64,000 nucleotides of DNA, from positions 1 through 64,000 of the forward strand of contig WRLR01000001.1 in the NCBI GenBank assembly GCA_009777515.1. Reading direction: 5' to 3'. The notes beneath the pieces were generated by a model. It had not been told where the DNA came from, made no database searches, and was given only the letters and a program-made list of their open reading frames with translations. Origin of the DNA: Oscillospiraceae bacterium (GTDB lineage Bacteria > Bacillota > Clostridia > WRLR01). The first letter of the stretch is position 1. Each line of letters starts with the position of its first letter. Shown piece by piece: positions 55,776-64,000 of the stretch. A program made the translations under genes and the position numbers.

Positions 55776-56465
55776 ATGATAGATTATATCAAAATGGTCG
55801 AACAGGAGCAGTTGAGGACGGATTTGCCCAACATCGCCATCGGCGATTATGTTCGCGTGCATTTAAAAGTCAGAGAAGGTACGCGCGAGCGTATACAGGT
55901 ATTTGAAGGCACCATCATCGCAAGGAAGTCCGGGGGCCTGAAAGAGACGATCACAGTGCGCCGCCTCTCATACGGGGTCGGCGTGGAGCGCGTGCTCCCG
56001 CTGCATTCGCCCAGGATCAGCCGGATAGAAATAGTGCGCAGGGGCAAGATACGCCGCGCGAAGCTGTACTATCTGCGCGACAGGGTGGGCAAGGCCGCCA
56101 GGGTCAAGGAGCGTCTAGAACTGCGAGATTCCAAAAAGTCGCTGGCCGCTGCGGCGGCGGCGGCGGAGGCCGCTGCGGCTGCCGCGCAAGCTGCGGCGGA
56201 AACGGAGGCCGCTGCGCAAGCGGTTGCGGCCGACGAGCTGGCTGCGGAAGAGGCGGCGTCGAATGTCGCCTCGGCGGAAGCGGATGTCGCGGCTGAGCTT
56301 GACGATATCATGACCGAAGTGGAAGCCGACGTCGCCGATGGTGAATCGGCTGCAGGCGAGGCGGAAGCGGATGAAGCTGCCGATGCGCAAGCGGATGCAG
56401 ATACAGATACGGGAACGGCTGCGGCAGAGACAGCAGCGGCGCTGGACGACATCACAGAAGCCTAG
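55776..56465 (+). CDS. rplS: 50S ribosomal protein L19 with a ~115-residue Ala/Glu/Asp-rich C-terminal extension
   Basis: [91 protein letters not shown] followed by a low-complexity tail. Confidence 0.95.
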   Translation: MIDYIKMVEQEQLRTDLPNIAIGDYVRVHLKVREGTRERIQVFEGTIIARKSGGLKETITVRRLSYGVGVERVLPLHSPRISRIEIVRRGKIRRAKLYYLRDRVGKAARVKERLELRDSKKSLAAAAAAAEAAAAAAQAAAETEAAAQAVAADELAAEEAASNVASAEADVAAELDDIMTEVEADVADGESAAGEAEADEAADAQADADTDTGTAAAETAAALDDITEA

Positions 56466-56498
56466 GGAGCGCGGCGGTAGAAGCCTCGAAGATATAGT

Positions 56499-57368
56499 TT
56501 GCACAGGCATATTAACTGCATAGCACATAATTCAAGCGAAGGTCGGCTGCTGATCGGCGATGCGTTCACCGCTATCGTCGACTGTGGCATGGCCTTTTGT
56601 GCGGGCGGGACAATCGGCGCGGTAAAAGAAGCGCTCAACGGCAGGCCGCTGGACTATGTCCTATTGACCCATACGCATTACGATCATGTCGGCGCCCTGC
56701 CGTATTTCAGGGACGAATGGCCTTCCTTACGCCTGGTGACATGCGCCGTCGGTGCGGCTGCGCTGCAGAAAGAAACGCCGCGCAGGGTGATACGCGAGTT
56801 GGCCCATGCCGCCGCCGGATGGTTCGGCGTCGATGCAAGCTTTACATATTCGGACGACGCGTTCCGCGCCGATATCATCGTTAAAGAGGGCGATATCGTA
56901 GAGCTAGGGGGGATTTCCGCCCATGTGATGGAGACCCCGGGCCACACCAGGGACTCGCTGTGCTACAAAGTGCCGGAGCTGGACCTGCTCATGCTCAACG
57001 AAACGCCGGGCGTCCTGATGCCCGACGGCAGTATGTACCCATGCTATTTGACAGGCTTCGGCGACACGATGGAATCGATAAAAAAATGCCGCGCCTCCCG
57101 TTGCAAGGTGCTCTCGCTGCCGCACAGGGGCGTTGTGGGCGACGATGAAACGCTGGATTACTTTGATAAAGCTGAAGACGTAAACAATCGCTGCCACGAT
57201 CTCATCCTGGGCATGCTTGGGAGAGGATGCGGCGAGGCCGAAATAATACAGGCCATATGCGAGAAGTATTTGAGCGGTGTGCTTTTGACGTTCCAGCCAA
57301 GGGAAGCGTTCGAAGCGAACGCGAGGGCGATATATACCTGTACCAAGCGCGAAATAACCAATGTCTGA
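56499..57368 (+). CDS. MBL-fold metallohydrolase; start codon uncertain
   Basis: DYVLLTHTHYDHVGALPYFRDEWP, AHVMETPGHTRDSLCYKVPELDLLMLNET, LSLPHRGVVG. Confidence 0.9.
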   Translation: MHRHINCIAHNSSEGRLLIGDAFTAIVDCGMAFCAGGTIGAVKEALNGRPLDYVLLTHTHYDHVGALPYFRDEWPSLRLVTCAVGAAALQKETPRRVIRELAHAAAGWFGVDASFTYSDDAFRADIIVKEGDIVELGGISAHVMETPGHTRDSLCYKVPELDLLMLNETPGVLMPDGSMYPCYLTGFGDTMESIKKCRASRCKVLSLPHRGVVGDDETLDYFDKAEDVNNRCHDLILGMLGRGCGEAEIIQAICEKYLSGVLLTFQPREAFEANARAIYTCTKREITNV

Positions 57369-58323
57369 CATTCAATGGTTTCCCGGCCACATGGCCAAGA
57401 CAGGCCGGGAGCTGATGGAAATGGCGAGCCTCGCGGACATAGTGCTGGAGGTGCTGGACGCAAGGATACCGAGGAGCAGCGCCAACCCGGATTTTGACAA
57501 AATATTCACCGGGCGCAGGCGACTGACTGTACTTAACAAATCGGACCTGGCTGACCCGGCGCGGTCCGAGCTCTGGGGGCGCTTCTTTGGCAGGTGCGGC
57601 CGGGACGCCGTGTTTACGAATGCCCAGAGGGGCGACGGCATACCGCAAATAAGGGCGATGCTGCGTAAAACCGGCGAGGGCAAGGCGCAAAAGCAGGCCG
57701 GCCGCGGCGTCGTGAGTCGGCCCGTGCGGGCAATTGTAGCCGGGATACCGAACTCGGGGAAATCGCTGCTGATCAACAGCCTGGCGTCAAAGGCGACGGC
57801 GAAAACGGGCGACAGGCCCGGTGTCACGCGGCGCAGGCAGTGGATCAGGGTCGGCGGCAACATAGAGCTGCTCGATACGCCCGGGGTGCTGTGGCCAAAG
57901 TTCATTGACGAACAGGCCGCCCTGCACCTGGCCTATACGGGGGCGATCAGGGACGAGGTGTATGACACGATCGAAGTGGCGGAAAAGCTGCTTTCGTCCC
58001 TGTGCGTCAGTTATATGCCATTGGTTGAAAAGCGGTACGGCGACATGGCGGATATATCCGGTAGCGAAGGTCATGGCCCTAGCCCAGGCCCAGGCCCAAG
58101 CCCAGACCCAGGCGAAGGCCCAGGCCCAAGCGAAGGCCCAGGCCCAAGCGAAGACCCAGGCTCGGGCCCGGGCCCGGGCAATTACCCATTGCTGGATAGG
58201 GTCGGCAGGAGACGCGGCTTTTTGATGAGGGGCGGGCATATCGACTATGAGCGCTCCGCAGCGATTGTTTTAGACGAGTTCCGTGCGGCGAAACTGGGCC
58301 GAATTACATTAGAATTACCGTAA
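57361..58323 (+). CDS. rbgA: Ribosome biogenesis GTPase YlqF/RbgA
   Basis: IQWFPGHMAKTGRELMEMASLADIVLEVLDARIPRSSANPDFDKIF, GIPNSGKSLLINSLASKATAKTGDRPGVTRRRQWIRV, LLDTPGVLWPKF. Confidence 0.95.
   Translation: MSDIQWFPGHMAKTGRELMEMASLADIVLEVLDARIPRSSANPDFDKIFTGRRRLTVLNKSDLADPARSELWGRFFGRCGRDAVFTNAQRGDGIPQIRAMLRKTGEGKAQKQAGRGVVSRPVRAIVAGIPNSGKSLLINSLASKATAKTGDRPGVTRRRQWIRVGGNIELLDTPGVLWPKFIDEQAALHLAYTGAIRDEVYDTIEVAEKLLSSLCVSYMPLVEKRYGDMADISGSEGHGPSPGPGPSPDPGEGPGPSEGPGPSEDPGSGPGPGNYPLLDRVGRRRGFLMRGGHIDYERSAAIVLDEFRAAKLGRITLELP
58076..58180 (+). repeat. Pro/Gly/Ser-Glu-rich repeat in RbgA (PSPGPGPSPDPGEGPGPSEGPGPSEDPGSGPGPG)
   Basis: (a)ggcccaggcccaagcgaa repeats. Confidence 0.95.
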
Positions 58324-58418
58324 TCAATACATCTTTATTTTAATATTAATTCCGTAAAGTTAAATACCGATAAAATTATATGGGCGTTCTTTGCCGTGCG
58401 CCCAGAAATGGTTTTTAT

Positions 58419-59039
58419 ATGGACAGCGACGAAATTATGCGCCTGGACGCCATGATGGCGTATGAGCGGGCGGCTGCGGGACAGGGCTATCGGCTGGTTG
58501 CCGGCATCGACGAGGTTGGCAGGGGGCCGCTGGCGGGGCCTGTGGTATCGGCGGCGGTGATTTTGCCGGAGCGCTACTACCTTGAAGGGCTCAACGACTC
58601 AAAGAAGCTCACGGCCAGGGCCCGTGACAGGCTATGCCTGCGCATCGCACAGGACGCTGTCGCCTGGGGCGTGGGGCTCTGCGATTCACGGGAGATCGAT
58701 GAGATTAATATCCTGAACGCGACCATTTTGAGCATGGAACGGGCAGTCGGCGCGATGGGAACGCAGCCCGATTTTCTGCTCATTGACGCGGTTTCGCTAA
58801 AAAACATGCGCATGCCGCAAAAAAGCATCATAAAGGGCGACGCGCTCAGCATATCCATTGCGGCAGCATCGGTCATTGCCAAAGTGACAAGGGACAGGAT
58901 GATGGCGATCTACGACAGCCGCTACCCCGGCTATAACTTTGTCAAGCACAAGGGCTACGGGACCCGGGAGCACATGAATAAAATAAACGAGTTGGGCATG
59001 TGTCCCATACATCGCGCCACATTTTGCCACATTGTTTAA
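58419..59039 (+). CDS. rnhB: Ribonuclease HII
   Basis: LVAGIDEVGRGPLAGPVVSAAVIL, GLNDSKKLTARAR, IKGDALSISIAAASVIAKVTRDRMM, HKGYGTREHMNKI. Confidence 0.96.
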   Translation: MDSDEIMRLDAMMAYERAAAGQGYRLVAGIDEVGRGPLAGPVVSAAVILPERYYLEGLNDSKKLTARARDRLCLRIAQDAVAWGVGLCDSREIDEINILNATILSMERAVGAMGTQPDFLLIDAVSLKNMRMPQKSIIKGDALSISIAAASVIAKVTRDRMMAIYDSRYPGYNFVKHKGYGTREHMNKINELGMCPIHRATFCHIV

Positions 59040-59162
59040 AGATACGATGCGTTATGACACTATAGATGAGAGATACTATGCGTTAAGAAACTATGGTTTG
59101 AAGATAATATGCGTTAAGACACTATAACACTATAGATTAAAGATAATTTTGTTAAGACACTT
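59040..59162. repeat. Degenerate ~24-38-bp tandem repeat x4 (AGATAATATGCGTTAAGACACTATAGATTA-type)
   Basis: agatacgatgcgttatgacactatagatg / agatactatgcgttaagaaactatggtttga / agataatatgcgttaagacactataacactatagatta / agataattttgttaagacac. Confidence 0.8.
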
Positions 59163-59178
59163 TCGGTCAGGTTTTCAC

Positions 59179-61242
59179 ATGAAAATAGACGCCCATATTC
59201 GCGAAAGTATAAGCAACTATCTGGACAGCCGCTCCCACAGCCAGGCGGCGGGCGCAGGCGCGGGCGCCGTTGCAAAAGAGGCGGGAGCTATAGCTGCCAC
59301 TAATACTGGTGCTGCAGTTACAAGAAATACGGGTACAGTAACTGCTACAAATGCAGATGCAGAAGTTGCAACAAATGCAGTTGCAACCGCTGCAACAAAT
59401 ACAGTTGCAGCAACACCTTACGAAAATGGCGAGGCGCACAGCCCGGCCCGCGATGGATATGGCCTGGGCAGCCTGCCACTGGACGCATTTTCAACTAATT
59501 CTACAACGGCGGGCCAGCTACCATTGCATACGGCGCTCCCCGCTGACATACAACGCGCGGCCGAAGCGCTAATGGCATACCAAATGCCGGTCACGGCCGA
59601 CAGCGTCGCAAAGCTCCTGTCAATCGCGGGAGGGGGCTTTATGGACATAAAAAGCGCAGCCCTGCTGGTTACCGGCGGGGTCGAGATAGCCGAAGGAGAC
59701 GGTTCGCTGCTGTTCGATATATTGTCCGGGCGTTTTAGCTTAATGGATGAAATCAATACACTTGTAAGCCTATATGCGCAACTCGCAGACAGGGCTGGGG
59801 CGGGGGCCATCTACGATCTGATTTCGGTCAGGGCCGCCTTTGACGCGATTGTACAGCAAAGGGCGGCGGACGGCGGCCAACAGATAGATGTTTTTATGAA
59901 CGAGCAGGGGCGGCAGGCTACGCCCGGCGCGCACGATATGGTAGGTACAAGCGCAAGCGCTGATACTGTCGTAGGCGCAGGAGCGGGCTCAGGTTTTATA
60001 CTGGAAACTTTGCTGGATGGCAACAGGGATGCGGTCGTACAGGCAAGCGCAGCGGGCGGAGGGGCAGCGCCCGGGACGACAATGCATTCAAACGGCGGCG
60101 CGGGAGTAAATGGCGCAGTTGGAACAGGAGCAAGTATAAACATAAACGCAGAAACTGGCGCAAACACTGACGCATATGCGAGCAGAAGCGCTAGCATAGG
60201 CACAAATGCAAGCACAGGCGTTAGCATAGGTACAAACGCAAGCGTAGGCGCTAATATAGGCACAAACGCTAGCGCTGGCATAGGCGCGACCGCAAGCGTT
60301 AGTGCCAGCATCAGTGCGGACGCAAACGCAAGCGCAAACGCAAGCGCAAACGCAAGCGCGGGCGCAAGCGGCGCCGGGATAAGCGCGTTGGCGGAATCCA
60401 TCCGCGAAAACGCACATGCATTACTGAACATGTATTTACCCGGCGAATCGGCCGCGCAGGGGATTGGCGAGGCGCCGGCGCCCCGGGTTGGCGAAGCGGC
60501 CATTTGGCAGAATGGCGATGCGTCAAAACCGCATATTAGCGATGCGTCAACGCTGCTTAATAATGATGCGGCTAAGCCGCAGATGGGCGACTCAGTTGCG
60601 CGACACATGAGCGTGCGCGGCCTGCTGTCCGACGGCATCGGGCGCGCTTCGGTGGGGATGCTTAGCGACCCGGCGTTCGCGGCGCGGCTCATCAAGGAGC
60701 AATACGGGCACATATTGCTCCAGCTCGGTCTCCTTCGCGCGGCCACGAGGCTGCGCCAGCAGCAATCGCCCGAAAGGGACGCCGTCATCCGGCAAATCGG
60801 CGCGCTCGAAGACGGTCTGCGGCTGATAGACAGCCTGAACAACAGGCATCAGTATGTTCAATTGCCTATGGCCTTTGCCGGGCAGGACGCGAACCTAGAG
60901 CTGTTCGTGATGAAGCGCGGCGGCGGCGGCAAAAAGATCAGCGCCGAAGACGCGACGCTGTTCATGTCCTTAAATACCGTCAACATAGGCAGGGTGGAGG
61001 CTCTTATCCACCTGGGTAAGCAAAAAAACGTCAGCATCAACCTACGGGCGGAAGACGAGCGCTCCCTGTCGCTTATGCGGGAAAAGCGCCCGGAGCTGCA
61101 TGGCGCACTGGCAGACAAACATTACAAGCTTTCGAGGATCACATTTAGCATCATCGAAACCCGCGCTACCGCCGCAGACGCCGTGGAGCACGCCAACAAG
61201 CTGTTCCCAAACACGCAGAGCACCATTGACTGCCGCATATGA
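59179..61242 (+). CDS. YlqG-like / FliK-C-terminal-like protein with Ala/Asn/Thr repeat regions
   Basis: Position between rnhB and an FlhB-C-like gene; C-terminus MKRGGGGKKISAEDATLFMSLNTVNIGRVEALIHLGKQKNVSINLRAEDERSLSLM; repeats SIGTNASTGVSIGTNASVGANIGTNASAG. Confidence 0.65.
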   Translation: MKIDAHIRESISNYLDSRSHSQAAGAGAGAVAKEAGAIAATNTGAAVTRNTGTVTATNADAEVATNAVATAATNTVAATPYENGEAHSPARDGYGLGSLPLDAFSTNSTTAGQLPLHTALPADIQRAAEALMAYQMPVTADSVAKLLSIAGGGFMDIKSAALLVTGGVEIAEGDGSLLFDILSGRFSLMDEINTLVSLYAQLADRAGAGAIYDLISVRAAFDAIVQQRAADGGQQIDVFMNEQGRQATPGAHDMVGTSASADTVVGAGAGSGFILETLLDGNRDAVVQASAAGGGAAPGTTMHSNGGAGVNGAVGTGASININAETGANTDAYASRSASIGTNASTGVSIGTNASVGANIGTNASAGIGATASVSASISADANASANASANASAGASGAGISALAESIRENAHALLNMYLPGESAAQGIGEAPAPRVGEAAIWQNGDASKPHISDASTLLNNDAAKPQMGDSVARHMSVRGLLSDGIGRASVGMLSDPAFAARLIKEQYGHILLQLGLLRAATRLRQQQSPERDAVIRQIGALEDGLRLIDSLNNRHQYVQLPMAFAGQDANLELFVMKRGGGGKKISAEDATLFMSLNTVNIGRVEALIHLGKQKNVSINLRAEDERSLSLMREKRPELHGALADKHYKLSRITFSIIETRATAADAVEHANKLFPNTQSTIDCRI

Positions 61243-61280
61243 GCGGGTACCGGGTATATTGAAAGCGCACGAAAGCACAT

Positions 61281-61613
61281 ATGAACCCAAACGTGAAACC
61301 CATAAAGCATAAAGCCAAAAAAAACCGTGAGGCCGCTTCGCTCCGCTACGATCCGGAGCGCGACTACGCCCCGCAGGTGACTGCTGCGGGCAGGGGATAT
61401 GTCGCCGAGACTATCATAAAAACTGCGCGCGAGGCGGGTGTGCCGGTGTACCGGGACGAGGCTCTGGCGGAGACGCTGAACAGGCTATCGGTGGGGGACA
61501 TGATCCCAAGGGAGCTGTTTGAGGTCGTCGCCGAGGTACTCGCCTTTGTGATTGGCGTCGATCAACGGGGAGCGCCGGGCGGCTCCATCGGGCGCGGGGG
61601 ATCGGATGGCTGA
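61281..61613 (+). CDS. FlhB cytoplasmic-domain-like (YlqH/FlhB2) protein
   Basis: AASLRYDPERDYAPQVTAAGRGYVAETIIKTAREAGVPVYRDEALAETLNRLSVGDMIPRELFEVVAEVLAFV. Confidence 0.85.
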   Translation: MNPNVKPIKHKAKKNREAASLRYDPERDYAPQVTAAGRGYVAETIIKTAREAGVPVYRDEALAETLNRLSVGDMIPRELFEVVAEVLAFVIGVDQRGAPGGSIGRGGSDG

Positions 61614-61992
61614 CCGGCGGGCCGTTGGGCGTGCCGGGGAGGAAGCCGCGCGCAAATTCCTGGCCGACCAGGGGTATAGGATTCTCTTCAATAATTTCAG
61701 ATATGGCAGGTATGGCGAAATCGATATTATCGCCATAAAATCGGGCGTCGTATGCTTTGTCGAGGTGAAGTCGCGGGCCAGCGCCGCATACGGCACGCCC
61801 GCCGAGGCGGTGAGCTACGCAAAACGCAGAAAAATAGTCGCCGTCGCCAACCATTTTATCAGGGTCAGCGGCTACGAAGGGCACATGCTGCGCTTTGACG
61901 TCGTAGAGGTGTATTTGAACAGAGACGGCGCGGATGGGGCGCCGCACACCGTCAAAGGGATTCGTCACATAGAAAACGCATTCGGCGTGTAA
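61606..61992 (+). CDS. yraN: YraN/UPF0102 family endonuclease-like protein
   Basis: AVGRAGEEAARKFLADQGYRILFNNFRYGRYGEIDIIAIKSGVVCFVEVKSRASAAYGTPAEAVSYAKRRKI. Confidence 0.94.
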   Translation: MADRRAVGRAGEEAARKFLADQGYRILFNNFRYGRYGEIDIIAIKSGVVCFVEVKSRASAAYGTPAEAVSYAKRRKIVAVANHFIRVSGYEGHMLRFDVVEVYLNRDGADGAPHTVKGIRHIENAFGV

Positions 61993-61999
61993 GTCGTAG

Positions 62000-62021
62000 G
62001 GCGCGATGTCCCCATCGCGCC
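62000..62021. repeat. Hairpin GGCGCGATG-TCCC-CATCGCGCC after yraN
   Basis: Perfect 9-bp stem, 4-nt loop, preceded by GTAG. Confidence 0.7.
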
Positions 62022-62144
62022 GCTGCACAGCGTACAATTTTGCACTCACTATTTATTTCTGTTGCATTCCCACGCCATTTCAATTAAGATATTAAAAATC
62101 TTTTTTTGCCGAACGCATGTGCCGGGCGGCGGACAGGAGAACGT

Positions 62145-63506
62145 ATGTATGTGCCCGAAATAGCTAAGTTGAACGGCGGCGCCGCGCATAAAACGCTCGC
62201 GGCCCTAAGGGCCGAATACGATCAATACCGCACGAGCGGCTTGGCACTCGACATACAGCGCGGCCGACCGTGCGCGGAGCAACTGGATTTGGCGGCGGAA
62301 ATGCTGGACTGGGGGAACGCGCCATATATCTGCGAGGATGGGAACGACGCACGCAACTACGGCGGGGGCATAGAAGGCACGCCGGAGGCGCGCAAGCTTT
62401 TTGCTGACCTGTTCGGCGTCGGGCAAAAAAACGTCATCGCCTGGGGCAACTCCAGTTTGAACTTAATGTATGATCTGTTGGTCAAGGCCATGCTCTCGGG
62501 CGTGTGCGGCGCGGAAAAACCCTGGCTGGCCCAGGCGAGCGAGTCCGGCGAGAAACTAAAGTTTTTGTGCCCCGTCCCCGGGTACGACCGGCATTTTTTG
62601 ATGACCGAGACATTTGGCTTCGAAATGATTAACATAGACATGGGCCCCGGCGGCCCCGACATGGACGCCGTTGAGCGGCTGACGGCCGCCGACCATATGA
62701 TAAAGGGCATTTGGAACATACCAAAATACCAAAATCCGACGGGCATAACATATTCTGACGAAACGGTGCGCCGGTTTGCTGCGCTCAAGCCCAAAGCGAA
62801 GGACTTCCGTATTTTTTGGGACAACTCATATGCCGTACACGATCTGTACGACGAACCGGACGAACTGCTCAACCTGCTCGAGGAGGCCAAGAAGCGCGGG
62901 AACGAGGATATGGTTTACATGTTTGCTTCATCCTCCAAAATAACGTTCGCCGGGGGCGGCATTACGGCGCTGGCGGCCAGCGAAAAAAATATCACGCATA
63001 TCGCAAAACAGTTGTCCGTCCAGACCATCTGCTCCGACAAGCTTAACCAGTTGCGGCATGTCCGCTATATAAAGGACATGGCGGGGCTGTCGCACATCAT
63101 GAAAATACACGCGTCGCTGCTGAGGCCCAAGTTCGAGCTTGTGCTTGGCATCCTAAGCGAGGAGTTCCGAGGCGAGGAGTTCCAAGGTGAGGATTTCCAA
63201 GGTGAGGATTTCCGAGGCGGCGGGGGAGGCATGCCTGGGGACATATGCGCGTGGACATGCCCAAGGGGCGGGTATTTTATAAGCCTGGACGCGCCGGACG
63301 GATGCGCGAAGGAGACGCTCCGGATGGCAGCCGAGGCCGGTGTAAAATTCACCCCTGCGGGCGCCACGTTCCCGCGCGGCGTCGACCCTCGGGACAGGAA
63401 CATCAGGATAGCGCCCACGGTCCCATCAGCGGCCGAGCTCGGCGTCGCCATAAAAGTGCTGGCGCTCTGTATTAAGATAGCGTATTTGAAAAGCAAGGTT
63501 CAATAA
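62145..63506 (+). CDS. PLP-dependent aminotransferase (MocR-type/PF12897-like)
   Basis: GNSSLNLMYDLLVKAM, CPVPGYDRHFLMTETFGFEMI, IPKYQNPTGITYSDETVRRFAAL, WDNSYAVHDL, FASSSKITFAGGGI. Confidence 0.9.
   Translation: MYVPEIAKLNGGAAHKTLAALRAEYDQYRTSGLALDIQRGRPCAEQLDLAAEMLDWGNAPYICEDGNDARNYGGGIEGTPEARKLFADLFGVGQKNVIAWGNSSLNLMYDLLVKAMLSGVCGAEKPWLAQASESGEKLKFLCPVPGYDRHFLMTETFGFEMINIDMGPGGPDMDAVERLTAADHMIKGIWNIPKYQNPTGITYSDETVRRFAALKPKAKDFRIFWDNSYAVHDLYDEPDELLNLLEEAKKRGNEDMVYMFASSSKITFAGGGITALAASEKNITHIAKQLSVQTICSDKLNQLRHVRYIKDMAGLSHIMKIHASLLRPKFELVLGILSEEFRGEEFQGEDFQGEDFRGGGGGMPGDICAWTCPRGGYFISLDAPDGCAKETLRMAAEAGVKFTPAGATFPRGVDPRDRNIRIAPTVPSAAELGVAIKVLALCIKIAYLKSKVQ
63159..63218 (+). repeat. 15-bp in-frame tandem repeat x4 (EEFRG/EEFQG/EDFQG/EDFRG)
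   Basis: gaggagttccgaggc|gaggagttccaaggt|gaggatttccaaggt|gaggatttccgaggc. Confidence 0.95.
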
Positions 63507-63515
63507 AAAACCGGA

Positions 63516-64000
63516 TTATAACTGTAAATCTCCCGGCTTGATCCAATTCATTTTGCGCATGAACTCGCCGCCGGCCAGGCTGATGACGGCCGGTATGGCC
63601 ACATGTAAGATAAGTATTGCCGGCAGTATGTCGCTTCCCATTACAGATATGGTCTCGAACTGCCCGACGAGCCCCGAGGTGCCCATGCCGGCGCCGACGC
63701 GCGTCGTCTCCATATGGAACAGCATCGTCGACAGCGCGCCGCATATGCCGCTCGCCACCGTCGGCGGTATCCATATAAGCGGGTTCTTTACGATATTTGG
63801 CACCTGCAGCATGGATGTGCCGACCCCCTGGGACAAAAGCCCGCCGAGCTTGTTTTCGCGAATGCTCATCACGGCGAAGCCGACCATTTGGGCGCAGCAG
63901 CCGGCCAGGGCCGCGCCCGCCGCTATGCCCCCGATATTTATGCTGATGCACAGGGCGGCGGACGAGATGGGCAGCGTCAGAATCATGCCGACGGCAATGC
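63516..64000 (-). CDS. PTS-EIIC-type membrane protein (PTS_EIIC_2-like), 5' end outside the window
   Basis: Polytopic; ISINIGGIAAGAALAGCCAQMVGFAVMSIRENKLGGLLSQGVGTSMLQVPNIVKNPLIWIPPTVASGICGAL; frame open past 63986. Confidence 0.75.
   Translation of the reverse strand, partial: IAVGMILTLPISSAALCISINIGGIAAGAALAGCCAQMVGFAVMSIRENKLGGLLSQGVGTSMLQVPNIVKNPLIWIPPTVASGICGALSTMLFHMETTRVGAGMGTSGLVGQFETISVMGSDILPAILILHVAIPAVISLAGGEFMRKMNWIKPGDLQL

Noticed and set aside
59811-60842. 343-aa minus-strand Ala/Pro/Phe-rich ORF
   Set aside because: Reverse reading of the repeat-rich ylqG-like gene; low complexity makes it open by chance.
1-64000. Prophage, transposase, integrative element, toxin-antitoxin or restriction system
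   Set aside because: No integrase, transposase, phage structural, toxin/antitoxin or restriction genes recognised among the credible ORFs.
1-64000. tRNA or rRNA genes
   Set aside because: No cloverleaf-like T-loop (GGTTCRANNCC) with matching acceptor stem or rRNA-like sequence noticed by eye; a tRNAscan-SE/Infernal run would be decisive.

Overview
This 64-kb window is a chromosomal, moderately GC-rich segment that looks like Bacillota/Clostridia. The lineage is inferred from gene content and order only. It is mostly housekeeping genes: tRNA ligases, hup, polA-coaE-ychF, nth, rsmD-coaD, efp-Asp23-nusB-xseA-xseB-ispA-dxs, and rplS-rbgA-rnhB-ylqG-like-ylqH-like-yraN. There are also two signal-transduction blocks and an accessory sugar locus at about 10.9-21.8 kb. 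That locus has an RpiB-like protein, two TIM-barrel epimerases, a DeoR regulator, an ABC sugar importer without ATPase, a split transketolase, a Gfo/Idh/MocA oxidoreductase and a fucose-isomerase-like protein. I see no convincing rRNA, tRNA, CRISPR array, prophage or transposase. Two unusual signals recur. (1) Degenerate short-unit tandem repeats (9-38 bp) sit between genes, and low-complexity in-frame expansions sit inside essential proteins (PolA, Dxs, CoaE, RplS, XseA, RbgA, MetG-like, an FtsA-like protein and others). In coaE the repeat tract carries an apparent 1-nt deletion that separates a polA-coupled ATG from the main reading frame. (2) There are dispersed hairpin elements: two homologous, inversely oriented double-hairpin copies plus a solo hairpin, and a separate MITE-like 126-bp element. 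The sugar locus is the best candidate for an undescribed pathway because no kinase, aldolase or ABC ATPase is encoded next to the split transketolase. All family calls come from reading translated sequence without database searches.
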